Origin: Micrococcales bacterium
GTDB lineage: Bacteria > Actinomycetota > Actinomycetes > Actinomycetales > Microbacteriaceae
Assembly (NCBI GenBank): GCA_017306245.1
Contig: JAFKIY010000001.1
Coordinates: forward strand, 1-64,000
Length of the DNA: 64,000 nucleotides
Direction: 5' to 3'
Shown here: one piece after another, positions 16,666-25,407 of the stretch
Numbering within the stretch: the stretch's first letter is position 1
Layout of the letters: each line of letters begins with the position of its first letter
Notes under the pieces: generated by a model
What the model was told of the DNA's origin: nothing
Database searches by the model: none
Seen by the model: the letters and a program-made list of their open reading frames with translations, nothing else
Translations under genes and position numbers: made by a program

Positions 16666-17314
16666 ATTCGCGAGCGGGGCCATCCGTGTCAAGGAGTGCG
16701 GGGTAACCCGTCAGGTGGAATTGGATGACCGGCCCGATGCGGCGGGCGACTTCCTCGATGGGTGCGCTCGCGAGCGGTTCCACCCGCACGCCGTACCGCA
16801 CCATGAACAGTCCGACGATCTGCGACGCGGCTGCGCCCGCCCGCAATTCTCCGTCCTCGGCGCCCAGATCTACCGCGATCTTTTTCAGCACTTCTCGCGT
16901 GATGAACTGGCGCAGCATCGTCGCGGCGAAGTCGTGGCCAAGTGCGGTTCTGATGATGCTGATGATCCGCTCGGCGGATTTGCCAGACTCCATGGTCGTC
17001 AGGACCACGGTGACGAGGTTCACGCCGATCTGGTCCCGCGGTCCGCTGAGCACCTGTCTGACGATGAGGTCCGGCCGCATGGGGGAGCTCACGGATGCGG
17101 CAAAGAGTTCCGCCTTGTCATTGAAATAGTGGTGTACCAGCGCTGGGTCGACTTCCGCTCGCCGGGCGATCCCACGCAGTGACGTGGAGTCGTAGCCCTT
17201 CTCGAGAAACTCCTTCGACGCTGCCTCGAGAATCTGGGCCCGCGCATCCGCTTCGCCGGAGCGGCGCCTCCCCCGCGAGCGGGGCGCAGTCTCACCGTCA
17301 GCGCTCCGTGCCAT
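16664..17314 (-). CDS. TetR-family regulator of the ABC exporter
   Basis: 216 aa. After a basic low-complexity tail (1-22), the HTH domain reads ILEAASKEFLEKGYDSTSLRGIARRAEV with VHHYFNDKAELF. The C-terminal part resembles the TetR_C_17 type (RQVLSGPRDQIG, SAERIISIIRTAL). It is followed after 8 bp by the ABC ATPase gene. Likely a repressor of drug or toxin export acting on the 16646-16665 palindrome. On the reverse strand TAGCCT (complement of 17323-17328) could serve as its -10. Confidence 0.88.
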   Translation of the reverse strand: MARSADGETAPRSRGRRRSGEADARAQILEAASKEFLEKGYDSTSLRGIARRAEVDPALVHHYFNDKAELFAASVSSPMRPDLIVRQVLSGPRDQIGVNLVTVVLTTMESGKSAERIISIIRTALGHDFAATMLRQFITREVLKKIAVDLGAEDGELRAGAAASQIVGLFMVRYGVRVEPLASAPIEEVARRIGPVIQFHLTGYPALLDTDGPARE

Positions 17315-17391
17315 AACGACAGGCTAGACGATTTTCGACGGATAGCCGCGGGGGAGCGTGAGCGTGACGGGAGTGCCGTTCAGCACCCCTG

Positions 17392-18882
17392 TCAGGAAAA
17401 CTCCACCGGTCGCGCCCGGCCTGGACTGTTACGGTCGAGACTGTCGCGGGTCGGCTCGTCCGGGTCGAGCCGCCAACCAGACGGAACACCGTCGGGGACA
17501 TCCTTCACGATCCGGCCGGACGGCGCCGTCCACTCGATGGTGCCCGATTCGGATTGCCGGACCCGCCACGGCGGTGCGTTCGCCCTCGTATGGTGCTTGA
17601 GCGCATGGTGCCCTGGGCACAGCAGTTCGAGGTTTTCCGGAGTCGTTTCGCCTCCGTGCTCCCAGGCGAGGGTGTGATCGGCGTCGCACCGTCGAGCGCG
17701 GCGCGTGCAGCCGGGGAAACGACATCTGCCGTCCCTGGCCTCCAGGAACTGTCGGAGAGCCTGCGACGGGCGATACGTGTGTGCGGAGATCACGAGCTCA
17801 GTGACCGGATCGGTCAGGATGCGCAGCCATGTCGTTGCCCCACCGGCGAGCATGCGGGCGGTCTCCAGGTCGATCGGTCCCTTTCCGGAGATGGTGGCCG
17901 GTTCGTCGGACCTCCCGAGCAGGGTGAGCATGGGAATCACAACAGACACTTCGGCACGGATGCCGACGCCCGCCGAGTGCGGCGCGTCCGCATCGGCCGA
18001 GGGCTGAGCGGCGAGCAGCAACTCGGCGACGAGATCCGCGCGGAGCTGGTCGAGGCAACGGGGGTCGCCGAGGTCACGCCCCGTATCGCCCGATCGGGCG
18101 GCATGGCAGACGGCCTGAGCTTGCCGGGTCAGGCGATCCCACACACCGTCTGCCAGCACGGTGGGCATCGTCACGGAAAGTTCCGACATTCCGTCGCCGA
18201 GCTCGGTCACCGTGACCCGCCGCTCCTCGCGGGCCTGCCTGTGGCGTTCCTCGAAGGCGGTCTCCGCAAGGCGCACTGCTGTGAGCTGGGCGAAGCGCCG
18301 AAGTCGACCGGGAGTGACCGTGACCGCACGCTCGAGCACCTCCATCTCGTAAATTGCGCGGGCGTTCGCATCCACAATCGCGAGCCCCTGTTCGACGATC
18401 GTGCGCACGTGACCCAACTGGATGCGTCCCAGTTCGAGGCTTTCCAGAGTCGAGGGGAAGAGGCGCACGAGGGTCTCCGCCTCGGCGATGCGCGCCGCCA
18501 TTGTTCGGTCCGACACTCGATGCAACACGGCAAGTTCCGCGGTGAGAGACCGCATCGCCATTTCGACATCCCTGGGTTTCGCCGCGGCGGGGAGCAGCCG
18601 ACGGGTGCGCATGGCGAGGTCCGCGAGTTCGCGCTGCTCTTCGGCAATCAACCCTGCCTGCCGCCGCCGCAAATCGAGCGTGCGCTCGATCGCATCGGCC
18701 AGCGTGTCCCGGGAGTTCAGCTCCTCGGCGAGGCGCTCAAACCACGCGTCATGATCGAAGCCGGAAGTGTCGACGGGAATAACGTCAGATTCGGGGAACG
18801 GCTCCTCGTACCAGCCGTCGAAGTCCGGGACGGACACAGCGAAGTCGACCTCGCCGATCGTGTCGCCGGATGCCTGATTCAT
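17392..18882 (-). CDS. DUF222 / HNH endonuclease-domain protein (13E12 family)
   Basis: 496 aa. The N-terminal two-thirds is the DUF222 helical domain (about 50-340), typical of the actinobacterial 13E12 family. The C-terminal HNH motif comprises zinc cysteines Cys387/Cys392 (CRFPGC) and Cys422, catalytic His403 (DADHTLAW), Asn417 and His426 (LLCPGHH). Such genes occur in many scattered copies in Microbacteriaceae and mycobacteria; a nuclease role is inferred and a mobile origin has been suggested. It stands alone between the TetR operon and lemA. Confidence 0.9.
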   Translation of the reverse strand: MNQASGDTIGEVDFAVSVPDFDGWYEEPFPESDVIPVDTSGFDHDAWFERLAEELNSRDTLADAIERTLDLRRRQAGLIAEEQRELADLAMRTRRLLPAAAKPRDVEMAMRSLTAELAVLHRVSDRTMAARIAEAETLVRLFPSTLESLELGRIQLGHVRTIVEQGLAIVDANARAIYEMEVLERAVTVTPGRLRRFAQLTAVRLAETAFEERHRQAREERRVTVTELGDGMSELSVTMPTVLADGVWDRLTRQAQAVCHAARSGDTGRDLGDPRCLDQLRADLVAELLLAAQPSADADAPHSAGVGIRAEVSVVIPMLTLLGRSDEPATISGKGPIDLETARMLAGGATTWLRILTDPVTELVISAHTYRPSQALRQFLEARDGRCRFPGCTRRARRCDADHTLAWEHGGETTPENLELLCPGHHALKHHTRANAPPWRVRQSESGTIEWTAPSGRIVKDVPDGVPSGWRLDPDEPTRDSLDRNSPGRARPVEFS

Positions 18883-19024
18883 ACCTCAAGACAACACCCG
18901 ACCACTGACATTGCGCGCCCGTACCGAGAGAGTTATCCGCCGCCGGTATTTCCCAGCCTGAACCCCCGTCGTGAGTGGGCTGATCACGCGATGATTTCTC
19001 GGTGAGAGTGCAGGAAGGTTTGGT

Positions 19025-19030
19025 TATAGT
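19025..19030 (+). promoter_or_regulatory. -10 box upstream of lemA-htpX
   Basis: TATAGT is a strong -10. No convincing -35 is seen at the expected distance. The start site would give a leader of about 60 nt with AAGGAG eight bases before the lemA ATG at 19099. Confidence 0.4.
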
Positions 19031-19098
19031 GGACTGCAGCGCAGCACGCCGTCGGCGAGCATTGTGCACCGCAGAGCGCACCTAAGGAGCTTTCAGCA

Positions 19099-19668
19099 AT
19101 GGATTCACTGTGGATCGTCATTGGCATCATCGTCCTGCTGGTCGTCATCATCGGCATCTACCTGTGGTCGACGTACAACGGACTCGTCCGCCTCAAGGTG
19201 CGCGTGGACGAGGCGTGGAGCGACATCACCGTCCAGCTCAAACGTCGGGCCGACCTCATCCCGAACCTCATCGAATCGGTGAAGGGGTACGCAGCCCATG
19301 AGAAGGGCGTGTTCGAGGCTGTCACGAAGGCCCGCGCGGAATCGCTGAGCGCAGGAACCCCCGCCGAGGCCGCCGTCGCCGAAAACCACATGCAGGCGGC
19401 GCTCAAGAGCATCTTCGCCGTCGCTGAAGCGTACCCGCAGCTCCAGGCCAGCCAGAACTACCTGCAGCTGCAGGGCGAACTCGTCGACACCGAGGACAAG
19501 ATCCAGGCGTCCCGCCGCTTCTACAACGGCGGCGTGCGTGAGTTCAACACGAAGATCCAGGTGTTCCCGAACACGCTGTTCGTGCGCGGGCTTGGCTTCA
19601 CCGAGCGTGAGTTCTTCGAGGTTTCGGATTCCGCAGCGATCGCGGAGCCGCCTCGCGTGCAGTTCTAA
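19099..19668 (+). CDS. lemA: LemA family protein
   Basis: 189 aa. One N-terminal transmembrane helix (about 4-24, LWIVIGIIVLLVVIIGIYLW) is followed by the LemA helical core: NGLVRLKVRVDEAWSDI, LKRRADLIPNLIESVKGY, and the C-terminal RRFYNGGVREFN..FPNTLF motif. A short N-terminus faces out and the helical bundle faces in. The ATG has AAGGAG upstream. It is followed after 17 bp by an HtpX-like protease gene, a frequent pairing that suggests joint work in membrane-protein quality control. Confidence 0.9.
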   Translation: MDSLWIVIGIIVLLVVIIGIYLWSTYNGLVRLKVRVDEAWSDITVQLKRRADLIPNLIESVKGYAAHEKGVFEAVTKARAESLSAGTPAEAAVAENHMQAALKSIFAVAEAYPQLQASQNYLQLQGELVDTEDKIQASRRFYNGGVREFNTKIQVFPNTLFVRGLGFTEREFFEVSDSAAIAEPPRVQF

Positions 19669-19685
19669 CAGCCCAGTTTTAGTGC

Positions 19686-20591
19686 ATGTATAAGGCCATA
19701 GCGCGCAACAAGCGCAACACCGTGTTCATCATGGTGGGCTTCGTCGCGCTCGTCGCCGTCATCGGGTTCGTCGTGAACCTGATTTGGGCCGGCGACCCCT
19801 TGCGCACCGGCGACTGGACCGTGACAATCGCCACGATCATCGGTGTGGGAATCTACGTCATCATCCAGTATTTCGCGGGCAGCAGCCAGGCGCTCGCGAT
19901 GAGCGGGGCGCGCCAGATCCAGAAAGCGGACAACCCGAGGCTGTACCGGGTGGTCGAGAATCTCGCGATCACCAAAGGCCTGCCCATGCCGAAGGTGTAC
20001 ATCGTCAACGACCCTGCACCGAACGCGTTCGCGACGGGGCGGAAGCCGGAACTCGCGGCGGTCGCGGCGACGACGGGTCTTCTCGACATGATGACGGACA
20101 GCGAACTTGAGGGCGTTATGGCGCATGAGATGGGCCATGTCGAAAATTTCGACATCCGCCTCAACACGATCGTGTTCGCGCTCGTGGTCGCGATCGGCAT
20201 CATCGTGGACATCCTCATGCGGATGATGTGGTTCAGCGGCGGCCGACGCAACAACAACAGCGGCGGAAACCCGATCATGCTCATTGTGGGAATCGCGGCG
20301 CTCGTCCTGTCGCCCATTCTTGCGGCGCTGATCCAGTCGGCGATCTCCCGCCAGCGCGAGTACCTTGCGGATGCGACGGGAGCGATGACAACGCGGCACC
20401 CCGAGGCGCTCGCGAGCGCGCTGGAAAAGCTCGGCCAGTACGGCAAGCCCATGATCAAACAGAACTCGACCATGGCGCACATGTGGTTCGGCGATCCGAC
20501 GAAGCCCGGCGCCATGAGCAAGCTGTTCAGCACCCACCCGCCGATCGCGGATCGGGTCAAGCGCCTTCTGAACAACGCGACGAAGTTCTAG
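19686..20591 (+). CDS. htpX: HtpX-like M48 membrane metalloprotease
   Basis: 301 aa. Two N-terminal helices (about 13-33 and 45-63) precede the M48 catalytic domain with HEMGH at 147-151 (AHEMGHVENFD) and the third zinc ligand in SRQREYLADATGA. A second pair of membrane segments sits at about 163-180 and 197-222. It cleaves damaged membrane proteins. It is co-directional with lemA. Its stop codon shares a CTAG palindrome with the stop of the convergent YcaQ-like gene. Confidence 0.9.
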   Translation: MYKAIARNKRNTVFIMVGFVALVAVIGFVVNLIWAGDPLRTGDWTVTIATIIGVGIYVIIQYFAGSSQALAMSGARQIQKADNPRLYRVVENLAITKGLPMPKVYIVNDPAPNAFATGRKPELAAVAATTGLLDMMTDSELEGVMAHEMGHVENFDIRLNTIVFALVVAIGIIVDILMRMMWFSGGRRNNNSGGNPIMLIVGIAALVLSPILAALIQSAISRQREYLADATGAMTTRHPEALASALEKLGQYGKPMIKQNSTMAHMWFGDPTKPGAMSKLFSTHPPIADRVKRLLNNATKF

Positions 20592-21796
20592 ACGGGCAGC
20601 GCCCTAACCCAGCGCCCCGCGATCGCGCGGCTGAGGTTTCCGCGGCCCGCGACCGCAATCGACTCGAGTTGCTGCCAGCCCATGACCGCGCGCAGAGTCG
20701 GCGCGAGACGTTCCGCGACATTTCCGGGATCGGCGTGCGGTTCATGCCACGCCGACTGCACCCGCAGCACCCCGGCCTGCCGGTCGTTCTTCAGGTCGAT
20801 GCGCCCCACGATCCGGTCGTCCATGAGGATCGGCAGGCAGTAGTAACCGAACACGCGCTGGGGCTCCGGTGTGTAGATCTCGATCCGGTAGTGGAAGTCG
20901 AACAGCCGCTCGGCCCGGTCGCGGCGCCACACGACGGGATCGAACGGCGACAGGAGCGCGACCGTGTCGATCCGGCGGGGAGTGCGCGCATCCCGGTGGA
21001 GCCAGGCCGACTGGCGCCAGCCTTCCACCCGGACCGGGCGAACGATGCCCTCGTCCTCGAGTTCTTTCAACAGCGCAGCCACCGGCACATTCTTGAGCCG
21101 GAAATAGTCGGCGATGTCGGAGGTCGTGGCGATGCCGTGCGCGCGCGCGGCATGCTCCACGAGCTGCTTCTGCGCCCGCCGGGCAGGGATGTCGCGCGAG
21201 ACGACCTCCCGCGGCAACACGTGGTCCGCGAGCGCGTACACCCGTTCGAAGCGCGTCCTTCCCGCACTCGTCACCTCCCCCCAGCGGAACAGGGTCTCCA
21301 GCCCGGTCTTCACATCGGACCAGCCCCACCATGGGCCCGAGCGCTTGTTGGCGTCGTGCTCGACCTCGCTGGCGGCGAGCGGCCCCTTCTCGGCGAGCTC
21401 TCTGCGCAACCACTCGATCATGGGGGCGTGAGACGCCGCCCACGATGTGAGATCGTCTCGTTCCGAATGCCGGTAGCGTTCCATCCGCCAGCGGAACAGG
21501 GGCCAGGACTCCACCGGAATGAGCGCGGCCTCGTGCGCCCAATACTCGACATACCGGCCCTTTCGCGAGAAAGTGAGCCGGTCGAGGTGCGTCTTGTCGT
21601 AGGCGCCGAGCCGGGCGAACACCGGCAGGTAGTGGCTGCGTTCGAAAACGTTCACGGAATCGAGTTGCAGGAGGCCGAGGCGGTCGATCGTGCGGTTCAA
21701 CTGGCGCGCTCCGACAGCATTCGGTGAAGTGCGCGCGAATCCTTGCGCGGCCAGCGCGGTGCGCCGAGCGCGGGCGGCGGAAATTATCTCGACCAT
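20588..21796 (-). CDS. Winged-helix YcaQ/AlkX-family DNA glycosylase-like protein
   Basis: 402 aa from the ATG at 21796. Longer in-frame starts run through the divergent gene and are rejected. Family motifs: LGLLQLDSVNVFERSHYLPVFARLG, EYWAHEAALIP, a middle winged-helix region (GIATTSDIADYF) and PFDPVVWRRDRAERLFDFHYRIEIY near the C-terminus. This is PF06224 (formerly DUF1006), which includes E. coli YcaQ, an interstrand-crosslink DNA glycosylase. The role in DNA repair is inferred from the family. Confidence 0.85.
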   Translation of the reverse strand: MVEIISAARARRTALAAQGFARTSPNAVGARQLNRTIDRLGLLQLDSVNVFERSHYLPVFARLGAYDKTHLDRLTFSRKGRYVEYWAHEAALIPVESWPLFRWRMERYRHSERDDLTSWAASHAPMIEWLRRELAEKGPLAASEVEHDANKRSGPWWGWSDVKTGLETLFRWGEVTSAGRTRFERVYALADHVLPREVVSRDIPARRAQKQLVEHAARAHGIATTSDIADYFRLKNVPVAALLKELEDEGIVRPVRVEGWRQSAWLHRDARTPRRIDTVALLSPFDPVVWRRDRAERLFDFHYRIEIYTPEPQRVFGYYCLPILMDDRIVGRIDLKNDRQAGVLRVQSAWHEPHADPGNVAERLAPTLRAVMGWQQLESIAVAGRGNLSRAIAGRWVRALPV

Positions 21797-21899
21797 CGGA
21801 TTGACGATACCCGGCGCCGGTGACGGAGAGACACGGTGGGAGGGGATGCCGATTTCGGAATATGAATTCACGTGCATATGCGCGCCCATAGACTGAAGC

Positions 21900-23072
21900 G
21901 TGATGTTCCGCAAGCGACAGCCGCCCACTGCAGCACACACCCGCGCGTCCGCAGCACGAAACCGCGCGGCCGAGGATGCGGTGCCGGTCGGCATGCGCAT
22001 CGCCGGCGCCTGGTCGTGGCGGATTCTGGCCATTGCGGCCGTCGTCGCGCTCGTGATCTTCCTCGTCATCCAGCTGAAGCTCATCGTCGTCCCCTTCATG
22101 GTCGCGATCCTGCTCGCCGCCCTCCTCGTGCCGTTCGTTCAGTTCCTGCAGCGCCACCGCTGGCCGAAATGGCTCGCCGTCACGGTCGCCGAGGTGGGGC
22201 TCATCGGCATCGTCACCGGCCTGATCTATTTGGTTGTCCTCGAGATCATCCGCGGATTCCCGGATCTCAGGGACCGTTCGGTGGCGTTCTATGACACCTT
22301 CAAGGAGTTGCTGCTCGCCTCCCCGCTGCACCTCACCGACGCCCAGATCAACGACTACCTCGCCCAGGCCTGGCAGTCGATCCAGGCGGACAGCGCGGTT
22401 CTCGTCTCCGGCGCCCTCTCGTTCGGCTCCACGTTCGGACACTTCCTCGCGGGCATCCTTCTCGCACTCTTCGCCACCCTGTTCCTCCTCATCGACGGGC
22501 GTCGCGTGTGGGCGTGGACGGTCAGGCTGTTCCCCCGCACCGCGCGGCCGGCGGTGGATGGCGCGGGGCGCGCCGGCTGGGTCACCCTCACCGACTTCGT
22601 GAAGGTGCAGATCTTCGTCGCGTTCATCGATGCCGTGGGGATAGGCCTCGGGGCGTGGATCCTCGGTTTGTTCTTCGGCGGCTTCCCGCTCGTCCTGCCC
22701 ATCGCGATCGCCGTTTTCCTGGGTTCGTTCATCCCCGTGGTGGGCGCCGTTCTGACCGGTGTGATCGCCGTGTTCGTCGCCCTCGTGTATTTGGGTCCGA
22801 TCCCGGCCGTCATCATGCTGGGAATCGTTCTCCTCGTGCAGCAGGTCGAGGGACACGTGCTCCAGCCGCTCGTCATGGGAACCGCGGTGAAGGTGCACCC
22901 GCTTGCCGTCGTGTTCGCGGTTGCGGCAGGCGGATTCCTCGCCGGAATCCCCGGCGCACTCTTCGCCGTGCCCGTCGTCGCGACCGTCAATGTGATGGTG
23001 CATTACATCGCGCGAGGCGAATGGCGGGTTCACCCTAACCCCACTCTGAAGGATGTACTGCGCGATGAGTGA
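21900..23072 (+). CDS. AI-2E family transporter (PF01594)
   Basis: 390 aa. After a polar N-terminus, seven or eight membrane helices follow in the UPF0118 pattern, with a long soluble loop after helix 3 (about 115-165). The conserved LPIAIAVFLGSFIPVVGAVL and QQVEGHVLQPLVMG motifs are near the C-terminus. Members are implicated in AI-2 export or Na+/H+ antiport; substrate unknown. TAGACT (21889-21894) lies five bases before the GTG, so the mRNA is probably leaderless or nearly so; the ATG at 21903 is an alternative. It overlaps ilvA by 8 bp. Confidence 0.85.
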   Translation: MMFRKRQPPTAAHTRASAARNRAAEDAVPVGMRIAGAWSWRILAIAAVVALVIFLVIQLKLIVVPFMVAILLAALLVPFVQFLQRHRWPKWLAVTVAEVGLIGIVTGLIYLVVLEIIRGFPDLRDRSVAFYDTFKELLLASPLHLTDAQINDYLAQAWQSIQADSAVLVSGALSFGSTFGHFLAGILLALFATLFLLIDGRRVWAWTVRLFPRTARPAVDGAGRAGWVTLTDFVKVQIFVAFIDAVGIGLGAWILGLFFGGFPLVLPIAIAVFLGSFIPVVGAVLTGVIAVFVALVYLGPIPAVIMLGIVLLVQQVEGHVLQPLVMGTAVKVHPLAVVFAVAAGGFLAGIPGALFAVPVVATVNVMVHYIARGEWRVHPNPTLKDVLRDE

Positions 23073-24297
23073 CACGGTGGTGCCCACGCTGGATGAACTC
23101 CAGGCGGCGCGCGAACTCGTTGCCGCGGTGGCGAACGTCACCCCGATGGAGGAATCCCGCTACCTCTCGAACGTTCTCGGTTCGCCCGTGCTGCTCAAGT
23201 GCGAAAACCTGCAGCGCACCGGCTCATACAAGATCCGCGGAGCCTACAACCGGATGGCGCGGCTCACCCCCGAGGAGCGCGCCCGAGGCGTGGTGGCCGC
23301 GTCCGCCGGAAACCACGCGCAGGGTGTGGCGCTCGCCGCCCGAGAGCTCGGAATCAACGCGACCATTTTCATGCCGGTCGGCGTCGCACTGCCCAAACTT
23401 CAGGCGACACGCAGTTACGGCGCTGACGTCATCCTTCGCGGGCACTCGGTCGACGAGCCGCTTCGCGCCGCGGCCGAGTTCGCTGAATCCACCGGGTCGA
23501 TCCTCATCCCGCCGTTCGATCATCTCGACATCATCACCGGGCAGGGAACCCTGGGTCTGGAGATTCTGGACCAGGTTCCCGATGTGGAGACCGTCGTCGT
23601 GCCGATCGGCGGCGGCGGGCTCATCGCCGGGATCGCGAGTGCCGTCAAGCAGCGCGCGGCGCTCGAGGGGCGCACCATCCGGGTCATCGGCGTGCAGGCG
23701 GAGAATTCGGCGCCGTATCCGCGGTCGCTCGAAGCGGGCGAACCGGTCGAGATCCGCATGAAACCGACGATTGCGGACGGTATCGCGGTGAGCAAGCCGG
23801 GGGCGCTCAACTTCGCCATCATCCGGGACCTCGTCGACGACATCGTCACGGTGAGCGACGACGAAACCGCACAAGCGCTCCTGGTTCTGCTGGAACGCGC
23901 AAAGCTGGTTGTCGAACCGGCGGGGGCGGTCGCGGTCGCCGCGATTGTGACCGGCAAGGTCGAGAACCTCGGCAAGACCGTCGCCGTGCTGAGCGGCGGG
24001 AACATCGACCCGCAGGTGATGGAGCGCGTCATCTCCCTCGGGCTCGCCGCGTCCGACCGGTACCTCAAACTTCGCGTCAAACTTCCGGATCGCCCTGGGC
24101 AGCTCGCGCGCATCGCCGAGTTGATTTCGGATGCCAACGCGAACGTCATCGAGGTGTCGCACGCCCGAAACGGGCGCGGTGCGCTCCTCGGCGAAGTGGA
24201 ACTCGAACTGAGCCTGGAGACGCGCGGGCCGGAGCACGTGCAGCGAGTCCTCGACCACTTGCGCGAGGCCGACTACGACCCGCGCACCGAGTACTAG
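23065..24297 (+). CDS. ilvA: Threonine ammonia-lyase (PLP) with ACT domain
   Basis: 410 aa. The PLP lysine is Lys56 (RTGSYKIRGAYN), with SAGNHAQGVA and the glycine-rich phosphate loop IGGGGLIAG. A C-terminal ACT domain (about 335-405, LRVKLPDRPGQLARIAELI) follows. It converts threonine to 2-oxobutyrate and ammonia. The single short ACT domain fits the TdcB-like or actinobacterial IlvA forms. The start MSDTVV is preferred to an ATG four codons upstream because it is close to the stop of the transporter, with which it overlaps by 8 bp. Confidence 0.9.
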   Translation: MSDTVVPTLDELQAARELVAAVANVTPMEESRYLSNVLGSPVLLKCENLQRTGSYKIRGAYNRMARLTPEERARGVVAASAGNHAQGVALAARELGINATIFMPVGVALPKLQATRSYGADVILRGHSVDEPLRAAAEFAESTGSILIPPFDHLDIITGQGTLGLEILDQVPDVETVVVPIGGGGLIAGIASAVKQRAALEGRTIRVIGVQAENSAPYPRSLEAGEPVEIRMKPTIADGIAVSKPGALNFAIIRDLVDDIVTVSDDETAQALLVLLERAKLVVEPAGAVAVAAIVTGKVENLGKTVAVLSGGNIDPQVMERVISLGLAASDRYLKLRVKLPDRPGQLARIAELISDANANVIEVSHARNGRGALLGEVELELSLETRGPEHVQRVLDHLREADYDPRTEY

Positions 24298-24310
24298 GAA
24301 GTGCACTCCC

Positions 24311-24346
24311 TTCGAGACGCGTGCTCCGCACGCTCCTCAGGGAGCC
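24311..24346. repeat. REP-like repeat, relative of the 141-209 units
   Basis: TTCGAGACGCGTGC followed by CTCCTCAGGGAGC, between the stops of ilvA and greA. GCGTGC-tcc-GCACGC and CTCC-tca-GGGAG can each pair, giving a double hairpin. It may double as a bidirectional terminator between convergent genes. Confidence 0.5.
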
Positions 24347-24349
24347 GAA

Positions 24350-24835
24350 TCAGAAGCTGTACGTCTTGACCGACAGCAGCTCGACCGAGATTTCCTTGCC
24401 GTTCGGTGCCGTGTAGCTCACGGTGTCACCCTCTTTGTGGCCCATGATCGCCATGCCCAGCGGGCTCTTCTCGCTGTACACGTCGAGGTCGCTGTCTCCG
24501 GCGATCTCGCGGCTGCCGACCACGAACGAGCTCTTCTCGCCGGAAATATTCGCGGTTACGAGCATGCCCGGCTCGACGACGCCGTCGTCGGGCGGATTGC
24601 CCACGTTCGCATTGCGCAGGAGCGAGGTGAGCTGGCGGATGCGGGCCTCGATCTTGCCCTGCTCTTCCTTCGCCGCGTGGTAGCCGCCGTTCTCCTTGAG
24701 GTCGCCCTCTTCCCGGGCAAGCTCGATCTTGTGGGCGATTTCGGCGCGACCCTGACCGCTCAGGTGTTCGAGCTCGCTCGTGAGTCGATCGAACGCCTCC
24801 TGGGTCAACCAGGTTTCGGCAGTCGTGTCAGCCAT
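24350..24835 (-). CDS. greA: Transcription elongation factor GreA
   Basis: 161 aa. The N-terminal antiparallel coiled coil (about 10-80) contains LAREEGDLKENGGYHAAKEEQGKIEARIRQL (signature with tip acidic residues, quoted in part). The C-terminal FKBP-like domain includes SPLGMAIMGHKEGD. It rescues backtracked RNA polymerase by stimulating transcript cleavage. The ATG at 24835 has GAAGGAG upstream; an upstream in-frame ATG at 24883 lacks this. Its neighbours DUF4307 and mca are the standard actinobacterial context. Confidence 0.95.
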   Translation of the reverse strand: MADTTAETWLTQEAFDRLTSELEHLSGQGRAEIAHKIELAREEGDLKENGGYHAAKEEQGKIEARIRQLTSLLRNANVGNPPDDGVVEPGMLVTANISGEKSSFVVGSREIAGDSDLDVYSEKSPLGMAIMGHKEGDTVSYTAPNGKEISVELLSVKTYSF

Positions 24836-24931
24836 AGTGAACTCCTTCGGTGAGCCGTGGTCTTCCCGGGCATCGCCAGTCAAACAAATGAGACCGGCCA
24901 GACGACCGGTCTCGTAGCTACTCGCTCAATC

Positions 24932-25351
24932 TTACGTGAGCCAGCAACGGTAGATCAAGCCAGTGACCGCGCGCTGGGAGGTCCGAACGGTTTCCGTGTA
25001 CTGACGTGTGAGGTTCGCGGATGCCGGCAGCTCCACGATCTTCCACCCCACGATCGCGTGCGCGGCATTCTGCGCCTGGAGGGCGCAGGAAACGGGTGCG
25101 CCGGAGGACACCGAAACCTGCCAGGTGATGGTCACGGTGGAGTCGTCGACGACCTTGTGGCCGATGTCCTGCGCGTTGAGATTGCCCTGGCCGTTGTCGA
25201 GGCCGGCCCACAGCACCCAGGCCGCGAATACCACGACGAACAGCGCCGCGGCAACAATGGCGATCGTTCGATCCCGCCGCTTCCGGTTCGGCGTGCGCCC
25301 GTATCGCGCATCCAGTGCGGCGTTCTGTGCCGTGCCTGCGGTTTCCACCAT
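24932..25351 (-). CDS. DUF4307 membrane protein
   Basis: 139 aa. An N-terminal tail with DARYGRTPNRKRRDR leads into one membrane helix (about 29-50), followed by an extracytoplasmic beta-rich domain with STVTITWQVSV and a conserved cysteine pair (Cys89 in VSCALQAQ, Cys136 in YRCWLT). This matches DUF4307, found next to greA and mca in actinobacteria. Function unknown. Confidence 0.85.
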   Translation of the reverse strand: MVETAGTAQNAALDARYGRTPNRKRRDRTIAIVAAALFVVVFAAWVLWAGLDNGQGNLNAQDIGHKVVDDSTVTITWQVSVSSGAPVSCALQAQNAAHAIVGWKIVELPASANLTRQYTETVRTSQRAVTGLIYRCWLT

Positions 25352-25407
25352 CGTGCTCCCCGATTAGTCTGGTACCCCAAGGCTAATCGTGGAAGTGAAG
25401 GAGACCT

